This document shows, piece by piece, positions 30,323 to 64,000 of a DNA stretch of 64,000 bases (its first letter is position 1; each line of letters opens with the position of its first letter). The position numbers were made by a program, and so were the translations under genes. Below the pieces are notes generated by a model. It was given only the letters and a program-made list of their open reading frames with translations. It was not told the DNA's origin and did not search any database. The DNA is from Echiichthys vipera (taxonomy: Eukaryota; Chordata; Actinopteri; Perciformes; Trachinidae): the NCBI GenBank assembly GCA_963691815.1, contig OY829662.1, forward strand, positions 9,118,748 to 9,182,747, given 5' to 3'.

Positions 30323-30970
30323 TTAAAGTGTAATTCCGGCATTGTCTTTTTCAGCACTTACATACATCAAAAAAAGCCATTGAGACAGTTTTTTCCTGTA
30401 AAAATGATCAACAGAGAAATCCTGTAGAGTTGCTAACAGCCAGACGTGGCTAACAGTGATTAGCTCGGGGCAGCGCGATGAACGCATTAAAACGGCTTTT
30501 TTAATCACTAATACTGCCCAAAATAACACCAAACCTCTGCAGTAGCATGGGAAGAGTCCCTACACATGAAACGAAGCACCAATGGGCTCCTTCCTTTTGG
30601 ATTGCAGTTGGTAATCGACTTGAATGGACTTTACTATGAGAGGAGCTGGTACAGGGGCCAGTAGGTAAGTCTTTAAAACACCCTTTTAATGAACTCTGGG
30701 TTCACTACCTACGTTGTTGGTGCTTTGTTTTATGTGTAGAGACTCTTATCATGCTACTGCAGAGGTTTAGTGTTATTTTGAGCAGCATTAGTGGTTAAAA
30801 ATGCAGTTTTAATGCGTTCACCGTACTGCCCCGAGCTAATAACTGTTAGCCACGTCCGACTGTTTGACATACCGGATTTTTCCGCTAATAGTTCATACAC
30901 GAAAAAAAAACTGTCTCAATGGCTTATTTCATGTATGTAAGCGCCGAAAAAGACCATGGGATGATTTAAG
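30323..30970 (+). mobile_element. Foldback element copy 2 with arms of about 240 bases
   Basis: The element starts TTAA then AGTGTAATTCCGGC and is a long inverted repeat. The left arm (about 30341-30582) is the reverse complement of the right arm (about 30718-30955); for example cctctgcagtagcatggg against catgctactgcagaggttt, and gctaacagccagacgtggc against its mate gccacgtccgactg. The loop is about 135 bases. The right terminus has lost the final GGAATTACACT found in copy 1. No open frame for a transposase. Confidence 0.8.
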
Positions 30971-31249
30971 TAGCCTTCAAATACAATGTGACAAATGTGC
31001 AACAATAATTTCTCAGAGAGAGAGAGGGGGGGGGGGGGGCTGCAATGCAAGTTAAAGATAACTATAAGAAAAACACTTTTAATATGGTATAGAACAGGAT
31101 TTATGGGAGGGACCCAATCCAAAACACAACCAAGTCCTCTGAGCATCACCTTTAAGTATTTTCCTGGACAGTTTGTGTTCACTCCTCCAGTCCTACTTTG
31201 CATGAAGCAGCCAGCTGGGCTGTTCGTGAACGCACCTCCCTCTTCCTGA

Positions 31250-31672
31250 GAGGCTTTTTCTACTTTTGTTGCACAGTTAGGAGAGGGAGCTGTCTGTGTC
31301 GGTGTGTGTCTCTCTGTGTGTGTGTGTGTGTGTGTGTTTGTTAGTCTGCTCAACTCAGTTTAGTCCTCGGGTCAGGACCTCCGCTGTCTGATAGCACGAG
31401 GATTTAGACAGAGTGTGAGGACCGAGTCAGACTTGGACTCCGTGTGTGAAAGTGGACCACAGAGTGGGACAAACCCCAGCACCGTTTCCCACGGACTAAT
31501 CTCCCCAAGAGGGCGGGGGTTGGGTGGTTTTTTTTTTTTTTTTGAAGGGGGTACCACACACGAACACACACACCCCTCCTCGGCAGCATCCTGAGCAGGT
31601 CTTGTAGTCATTTTCACTTTAAACAACACGTTAAGACAGTTCAGCAGCAGCAGCAGCAGTGTGAAGGCTACC
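31250..31672 (+). promoter_or_regulatory. Probable promoter and 5'UTR of NHERF1
   Basis: Directly before the start codon lie a GT run (31315-31338), a T run, and a short CAG repeat (31642-31659). No TATA box was seen. The extent of the UTR is inferred. Confidence 0.4.
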
Positions 31673-56960
<25,288 letters not shown>

Positions 56961-58149
56961 GACACCTCACCTCATTCACTACACACACACACAAGTTCAC
57001 ACACATATTTTATAGTGATTCTTACAAAGAAACATCAGAAAGACATGTTTTTATTTTCATAAAAGAGCAGTTTAACCACTGGTATCAGACAAAGTCGAGA
57101 CGTTCTGTAAAATATAGTATTCTTCCTTTTATTACTCTTCATGTTATAACCCAAATATTATACATGTATACTGTGCTACTAACAATGACAATGCATCTGC
57201 CAATGAAAGAGAACTGGACCATGTTGAAAATGTGTGTCTGTCTTTCTGTGTGTGCGTGTGTGTGTGCGCGCATGTGCGCGTGTGTGTGTGTGTGCGGACC
57301 TTGATAGTCCCTGCTGGCCAGAGTCTGGTGCCTGTGGAAACGAGGAGGAGTTGATCGTTAACTTGAATGAGCCTCCTCCTCCTCCGTCTGCTTCTGTTAA
57401 GAGAGTCTACTAACATTTAAATCATTGTAGTGTCTTCGACAAACAGGAGTTAAACCAGCCTGACAATCAGTTCATTATAAATTATAGTTTACCTTTTTAT
57501 TAGTGTGTAGGGATCAAACATAAATGACAACAGTAATGTTTTTATCCGACTAGATTACAGTTTACATGTTAACGTTTTGTGATATGTAAAAAAAAAAAAG
57601 TATGTGATCCCAAAATGAGATAACACCATTGCATTCCTCATTAAATGTTTCTTAATATGAAGTCCCTTACTGATGGCTTTAAACTGGAAAGAACTGTGTT
57701 TTAAAGATTCTCTTATAATGTGTATATATATATCATATGTCATGTATATTTTTACATAAACTCCACTCTCTGAATAATAGTGCCCACCATTTACTCTGTC
57801 TGAATACATGACATCACCTTTTATTAAATGTGAACTACAGTTTATTATGATATAACTTATACCGTCCTCACTTTACCATAATGTCCGCTGTGAATCAGTT
57901 CACATTTTGAGCATCGTGGAATATTTTTATTGCTCTCGGAGAAATTAGATTTTTACATATTTCTACCATGTCTTAATAAACAATAATGATGTGTTTCTAA
58001 AAGAATGTCAGTGCTTCACTAGATGTTATGCTTCCTTGTCCAGTATTGATAATCGTGATGATTTTTTTGAAAATGAATGATTGAATTAAATGAAGAGTTT
58101 TGTTTTTGTAGCCTGTGTAAGACGTAAGCGGTTTCTATACTGTAATAAA
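56961..58149 (+). other. NHERF1: NHERF1 3' untranslated region
   Basis: AT-rich and non-coding, with a GT/GC tract at about 57247-57296. Two AATAAA signals lie at 57975 and 58144. Confidence 0.7.
58144..58149 (+). terminator. Candidate poly(A) signal for NHERF1 (second site)
   Basis: AATAAA followed by a T/GT-rich region (gttgttttttattcag, tgtgtgttattg). A nearer alternative is AATAAA at 57975. Confidence 0.55.
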
Positions 58150-58337
58150 TCAGTCATGACACAACATTATCCAGTGACGTTGTTTTTTATTCAGTTATGT
58201 GTGTTATTGCTTTATGAAACAATACGACCACACACCAATAAATATAGCAGACGGTGCTGTTTACTTTAAACCACAACATAAATAATAAAAACAGTTTTAT
58301 AACAGTTTGAACAATTGACACAAGTTTGAAAAAGTGA

Positions 58338-58818
58338 AGATTTGAGATACCTTGTTTCTAGCGGCCTCTCTGGCGGTAAGATGTAATTGCTGGCGAGCCT
58401 GTTCTTGCAGAGGCTCCATCTTGTCACGTTCACGGTCACAGTGTGTGTTGACTTTTATTTAATTTTTTTGCTCTATGGTGAACTCTATTAGCACACATTC
58501 ACCTTTCTAGTCCATCCCCTATATGTTACCTTCTTAAAACCACACACACACACGTGTTCCTACAACAAAACGCAGCATGAAAAGGCACCGTTAGTGACGC
58601 TGGCAGACCAACCGCTGTCAGCAGCCTTACTAATGTGTCGGCGTATTTGCATAGGGAGGTAATGTCGCCACGGACACGTATATTGTAATACTCTGCAAAA
58701 AGGCAAGTACAAGTGCTTCCATTAGTGGGTCATATGATCAATCACCATTGTTTTAACTCACTCTTTTATTGTCGTTTTGACAATTAACTAGATCAAAATC
58801 TTATGGATTATACCTTAA
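58338..58818 (-). mobile_element. Inverted copy of the 7.7-kb element
   Basis: Reading the minus strand, gtgattgatcatatgaccca, ctagttaattgtc, gcaattacatctta and gaggccgctagaaacaag appear in the same order as in 7685-8544. The copy has lost clear TTAA-flanked ends. Confidence 0.65.
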
Positions 58819-58829
58819 TGCCGCCTGCT

Positions 58830-60488
58830 CTCTCTCTCTGTGGAACAAGAATCACTAGCTTCATTTTAATTAATCTTTAATTTCACAATTCCTATCCTAT
58901 CAGTGTAAAATAGTGTTTTAAATATCAGCCTCATTACACAGCTCCTTTAAAAGTTAAAAAAAAAAAATGTCCATTTTGGCCCCATTCTGTGTTATTGTCA
59001 TATTTTATGCCTTCATGCTGTGTTGATATTTACTCTTCACTTCTTCACAGCTGAGTGTCTGTGCTCCTCTTCTTCCTCCCAACATGTCTCTGTCTCCAGC
59101 AGCTGTCTCTCTCTAATGGCCACAGCCTCTCTGCTCCACCTCCGCTCTCTTTCTAGCCCTGCCACCACTGTCACAGCTCACTGTCACACACGGACGCTGC
59201 TGCCCCCCTCTGTGTCTCCGTGGTATAATTATTATAACTGGATTGTATGACATTGACGGACATCAGGGGTAAATAGGATAAAATGGTGACTTGGAATAGA
59301 AAGATAACCATGACGGCTGTAATTGGCTATAATGAGAATCCTGGTAAAGATGTGAGCGGTGTGATTATGATTATAATTGTAGTGATGATGTTACAAGGTG
59401 TGTTTTAATAACTTCAAAGCTGATTGAACGTACAGCCAGCAGCCAGTGAACTTAGCTCAGGATGACCAAAGGCCCCCGGCCACTGCTGTCATTGGAAATG
59501 CCCCGTGACTGTGACTGAAAGATCTGAAAATGGAAAATAGACCTTTTCAAAGATGTAAACATAAACATCCCAAAACAGTCCTAGTTTATTTCCTGTTGCA
59601 GTGAATGTGAATGACATCAGCTGACAGGAAGTTACCAAGGACCAACGTTGTTGCCTAGAAATGGAATTCCGTTGAAAAGGTCTATAGGAAAAAATGAAAA
59701 AATGAAAATGTTGACCAAACAACACGTATAATTGCACACCCTACTACTACTGCAGGCTAAAGCCAGCCAGAACAAGCTCCGCCAGCCCAGAGCCCAGAGC
59801 TCAGAGCTCAGAGCAGAAAACCCATCTGGATGCCCATATTTCTGGTATTTTGATGTGTCAGAACCAAAAATGACCCCGGATTTTGTCTCAGAAGTCTGGT
59901 TTTACTTAACTTAGCTTAGCATAGATTGTATTACCTTTGGACAGAGTCAGGCTAGCTATTTCCCCCTCTTTGCAGTCTTTGTGCTAAGCTAAGCTAACGA
60001 CCTGCTTCATGTTTAGAATACAAACAAAAAGTGGTATTGATCTCATTCAACTCTGCAAACAAGTTGATAAGCATATTCCCCAGTAATATATATGAACTTC
60101 TTGATATTGTGTTCCTTAGTACAGCACATATCATCAAGTATTCTTAAGCGAACGCTGCTCACTTCAGTCAGCATCAGTTGGGGCTGAAGACTAGAAGTTT
60201 GAAAGTGAAAAAAAGTCTTAATCAAAATCAACAGATGTCTGTAACCAGCTCCTTACCTCTCTGCTGGAGGCTAGTGGTGGTGTAATAATCATAGCCATTG
60301 ACATAATTATAAATAGACATATATCTGTTATTACTGTGTTTGCTCTGCAGTTTTCTAATGGGGGAATTGTTGGGTGTCTGTAAATCGTAGAGTGTGGTCT
60401 AAATAGAAAGTGTCCTGAGATAACTTTTATGTTGATTTGACCCTATAAATGAATAAAATTGAATTGAAACGAAGAAAATCTAATTTGA
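58830..60488. other. Intergenic DNA downstream of NHERF1
   Basis: No exon is supported on the plus strand. It includes an inverted common fish repeat (59920-60060). If the minus-strand gene at 60489 is real, its 3'UTR extends into this stretch; TTTATT at 59585-59590 would be its poly(A) signal. Confidence 0.5.
59920..60060 (-). repeat. Common fish dispersed repeat, inverted copy
   Basis: tggacagagtcaggctagct, atttccccctctttgcagtc and tttgtgctaagctaagctaac, then gatctcattcaactct; reverse complement of the order in the copies at 33728 and 54863. Confidence 0.65.
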
Positions 60489-60840
60489 TTATTGTTCATG
60501 GAGCTTCCTCTGCTTCTGCAGCTCGTCGCACTCGTCAAAGCAGTGTGAGGGAAAAAAGGGACAAATGTAATAGCTTCCATGTCTTTTTCGCTACATGCAT
60601 TTTCCATACGTTATATAACTGCCATGACATTTTCCTGACATCTCAGTAAGTCATTTCACTCTGATAAATCTTAAAACGCCGCACTCACGCCCTCGATTTC
60701 CTCACAGCAACTGAACACACAACTTAACATTTCTCCTTTTTGCTTCATTAGCGCCGCCATCAGAACGATGATGACACCAAAGAGGATGGGGATGGTGACG
60801 TCGATAATTAAGATGATGAAGGGCAGGTGCAGGTCGTGCG
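60489..60840 (-). CDS. Unidentified membrane protein, two 3' exons (putative)
   Basis: On the minus strand, 60840-60689 encodes HDLHLPFIILIIDVTIPILF, GVIIVLMAALMKQKGEM and LSCVFSCCEEIEG, then a perfect donor gtgagt (60688-60683). After a 158-base intron ending in a strong pyrimidine tract (gtcccttttttccctcacac) and gacgag, 60530-60489 encodes CDELQKQRKLHEQ and TAA. Together this is a membrane span of about 24 residues followed by a basic then cysteine-rich tail of about 33 residues. Ile and Val codons mostly end in C, as in real coding DNA. The upstream border (tccag at 60841) is uncertain and would make a phase-1 intron, as between extracellular modules. No family is recognised, and earlier exons were not found in the window. 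It could still be chance. Confidence 0.45.
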
Positions 60841-60988
60841 CTGGACCTTCACAGCTTAGGTGCAAACACAGCTGGTTGCTAGGTAACGGTGTCTGCCGGG
60901 GGGTCCTTGTAAGGCATGGAGCTGAGGTGAGACAAGGGGTCGACACAACTCTACCTTCAAACCCCACAGCGTGCTAAAAATAGACCAG

Positions 60989-60991
<3 letters not shown>

Positions 60992-61080
<89 letters not shown>
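60992..61080. repeat. GT microsatellite
   Basis: About 44 uninterrupted GT units. Confidence 0.97.
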
Positions 61081-61082
<2 letters not shown>

Positions 61083-61811
61083 AAAGCACTGTGGAGAAAA
61101 TGATGCATGAATGGAATAAGTTACATCAAGTTTACGGAGAAGGATGTAGGAGAAGATTTGGGCGAGGTTGGCCGAGTGAAGGCGTAACGCCGCTGTAACA
61201 CGAGCTTCTTTCTGTCTGTCTTCTCTGAGAAATCTTCATCCCCTTCTGCCTTACTTTCCCCATGCACACACTCACATACACACCCCATCTCCTTTTATAA
61301 AAATACCCAAGGACAATCCTCACTATTAATAGGAAGTGTTGTCAACTGGCTCTGGAGAAATGAGACCTTCTGTTCAGCTAACTATTTTTGCGGCCCTTTG
61401 TAGCCATGACCTCTTACACTGTCAATTACGTTCATTTTCCAGACTATCAAAGACGATGAACACAAAGAGAAATACCTCTCTTCCATGCAATCCTAAATGG
61501 TGTGTCAAAAAATGTTATGAACTAACCATAACAAAAGTTTTTCTTACTGCATTCAAATATTTAATCTGCTCACATGTTTTCTTTTCCTGAAAGGCCATGG
61601 CCATTGTTTTCACCTCTCAGTGCCCATCGTAGGCTCCCACAGAGAATTGTTCCAGCGCAGCAGTGATGGACTCAGTGTTATATTATTTACTTGGCTCTTC
61701 TTTCACCACTGGGCTCTTTTGGTTCCAGCTCCGGAGCAGTAATCGAGCTCCACGCATACTGCGGGTGATTTATGGGCCCTGGGGTCACCATCATGTAGTC
61801 CTGCCCTCAGC

Positions 61812-62222
61812 TATGAAGTGCTGCAGGGATGATGTATTTTTGTAGGCCGACACGAATGTTAGCCCTGGTTCCCTCAACAAAAAAAGCCAACGGGACGTTT
61901 CCATTGAATTTTGGATTACTGCAAAAAATAAGCTGTTTGGCAAACAAAAGATTATGATATTTACAGGTTTTCTTCAGGAAGATAATATTCACAAATGAAC
62001 AACACTTGAATTTGAAAGTGTGAATTCACATGCCAAGAAGTATAACGCTAACTTTAGGTTATGTAAGAACTACGCTGCAATCACATAAATAGCTACCAAC
62101 GGATTTCCCCTGTTCAGCATGATAATGTACATGTAGTCTCATTTAGCAACTTGTTAGCAGCCGCCTTTTATGTAAAAGCTTCAAAATTCACTAGGTGAGC
62201 ATTTACTAATGGATTTTACGTG
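61812..62222 (+). repeat. Second copy of the 49.2-kb dispersed repeat
   Basis: Same order of shared words as 49210-49625 (tgctgcagggatgatgtatt, tttccattgaattttgga, cacaaatgaacaacactt, aagcttcaaaattcac). Similarity may extend left to about 61780. Confidence 0.7.
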
Positions 62223-62689
62223 ACAATCTCTTTAGCTTTTGTTCAGCGCAACACTTCTGGTGCAAAAATGCAAACTAATTTCCAGTTTTTAGGACTCTTT
62301 CTTGCAGCACACTGTGCCCCGACCACCACAATCCTACTGCGTGTAGCCTCCGTCGTCTGCATCCAGGGTTCTTGAGTCAAAGCACTATGACAAAACTGAG
62401 ATCCTGTCCACCTTGAGCCATTTGTCATCGGTTAATGAGATCTAGTGACGCCTCTTGTGCATGATATAATTTTAATATTTCAACCTTTAAACACTCAGAT
62501 GGACCTGATCTCACAGAAATACGTAAAATGACAACGACCTCCTAACACTGCATTATGTAGTGCTGCAGTAAACAATTTAGCTTTAGGCCACAAAACTACT
62601 TGGTTAGGTTCAAATAAGTAAGTTAGTAAAATAACATAAGTTTGTAAGTGTGTTGCATCTGTAACGCAAGTCAAGGAAAAAATTCTATT

Positions 62690-62799
62690 ACCTGTTTCTC
62701 TTTTGTTCAAGAAGCCTATGTAAGCTAAGTAGCTAAGCAGGGTTAAGTTAGCTACTTAGCTTATATAGGCTTCTTGAGCAAAAGATAAAAAACAGGTTA
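62690..62799. repeat. Palindromic stem-loop with arms of about 50 bases
   Basis: Left arm acctgtttctcttttgttca, agaagcctatgtaagctaag, tagctaa; right arm ttagctacttagcttatata, ggcttcttgagcaaaagata, aaaaacaggt. The central 28 bases pair with one mismatch and the loop is only a few bases. Confidence 0.9.
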
Positions 62800-63009
62800 G
62801 CATAGAAACACTAACGCTAGCTGCTTATATTAGAGCAGAGAAAAACACAATTTATTCAATTACCAAAACAGCCTGGCAGCTACATTCACTGAGCGAGACT
62901 GAATGCTCTGTCACACTGGGACACCTACCTTTTTATCTTCATTCATGTTAACTTATACATCATGACTGCTACTGAATTGAAGAGTGCGTCACAGAGAAAT
63001 GACCCTGAG

Positions 63010-63122
<113 letters not shown>

Positions 63123-63214
63123 TGTTATTGAAAAAATGACACCACTTTATCAATAATTACTCGGCTTCTCTACAGGGACAATTAATGTATCCTCCTATTG
63201 ATGATAGCTGTTAT

Positions 63215-63454
63215 GGTGTGTGTCCGCGCACGAGTGTGTGTTTGTGCGAGTGTTTGTGTGTGTGTGTGTTTGTGCGAGTGTGTGTGTATGTGTGTGTGTA
63301 CCCCAGGAATAGTGCTTGGTTTGGGACAGCACTTAAAGCTTAGCACCATTCCAGCTAGACACCTGTCACACACACGGACGGACACACACACACACGCGCG
63401 CGCACACACACACAGACACACACACACACACACACACCTGTCATACACATACAC

Positions 63455-63493
<39 letters not shown>
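63215..63493. repeat. Cluster of GT, CA and TGTC microsatellites
   Basis: Imperfect GT runs (63215-63300), CA runs with CGCG (63365-63437) and about nine TGTC units (63457-63493). The GT and CA runs are complementary and could pair. Confidence 0.9.
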
Positions 63494-64000
63494 CACACTC
63501 ACACTTGAACATACTGTGACATGCTCAGAAATGTTGACACTTGTCTGCAAGGTCACATTTCTGTATTCTCTAACATGGCTGCTTGTTTTTCTCAAAACAG
63601 CCTGCATCTGTACTGCCAAAAGCCTCTGACAGACATTTTCCTTTGGCTGGGGTTTGTGTGTGCCCCTTTATGTTTTGTCAAAAGAGACATCCGTTGATAA
63701 AAAAAAAAAAACACCAATCAAATGCAGTTGAACCTGCAGCTGGAGCATCTTTCTATAAAAACGCTATAAAAGGCTAAAAGGCTATAAAACGCCTACGAGG
63801 CCTAACAAAGAGTCTGCCACAGCTGGTCAATAAAAACCACAAGGGTTGATTAACAGTGTTCTGTCCTCAACTTCCACGTCTCCCTCTCTCGACTTCATAG
63901 TGGACTCCCTCCATCTTGCTTAACACTCATCCGTCATGCTGTCATCGCTGCTGTTTCTCCAGCCCTTTGCACCCAGTCATTCCCACCCAGCCCGCGCTCA

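Larger units (their letters stand above)
28435..31250. other. Intergenic DNA between RAB37 and NHERF1
   Basis: No exon is seen. Contents: a GT run near 28733-28757, a retroposon-tail fragment (29618-29665), a foldback element (30323-30970) and a 14-base G run at 31026-31039. Confidence 0.6.

Noticed and set aside
61680..61800. Minus-strand segment reading QDYMMVTPGPINHPQY and onwards, exon-like at first sight
   Set aside because: It adjoins and probably belongs to the dispersed repeat at 61812; no convincing donor or acceptor pair, and a stop lies just upstream.

Overview
The window is vertebrate nuclear DNA, most likely from a teleost (percomorph-like) fish. Genes are split by GT-AG introns, vertebrate orthologues are recognisable at sight, CA/GT and GA/CT microsatellites are abundant, and several short interspersed repeats typical of fish genomes are present. 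There is no bacterial or phage content, and no tRNA, rRNA or CRISPR array was seen.

Layout. (1) 279-5893, plus strand: the last eight coding exons of xylosyltransferase 2 (XYLT2); the 5' exons lie off the left edge. They join to an uninterrupted 595-residue C-terminal part. The 3'UTR may run to a poly(A) signal near 9127. (2) 9615-26941, plus strand: RAB37, a secretory-granule-type Rab GTPase. It has two alternative first exons (9615 and 17730) and two alternative, equal-length second exons (14352-14462 and 18768-18878) carrying the P-loop and switch I, followed by seven shared exons. (3) 31673-56960, plus strand: NHERF1 (SLC9A3R1), a two-PDZ scaffold with a C-terminal ezrin-binding tail, six coding exons and a 16.5-kb first intron. 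(4) 60489-about 60840, minus strand: two exons that look like the membrane-spanning and cytoplasmic end of an unidentified single-pass membrane protein; its 5' part is not recognised.

The rest is intron and intergenic DNA with many repeats: a telomere-like 25-bp minisatellite (21924-22740), two foldback elements, TTAA-flanked elements, other fish repeat families present in two or more copies, and long dinucleotide tracts, the longest at 45410-45652.

Functional links: RAB37 and NHERF1 are also neighbours in human 17q25, so that pair is conserved synteny. XYLT2 lies elsewhere on 17q in human, so its adjacency here is a rearrangement or an ancestral arrangement lost in mammals. The three products do not form one pathway: XYLT2 starts glycosaminoglycan chains in the Golgi, RAB37 acts on regulated exocytosis, and NHERF1 organises apical membrane transporters. 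The most interesting feature is the RAB37 duplicated P-loop/switch-I cassette.
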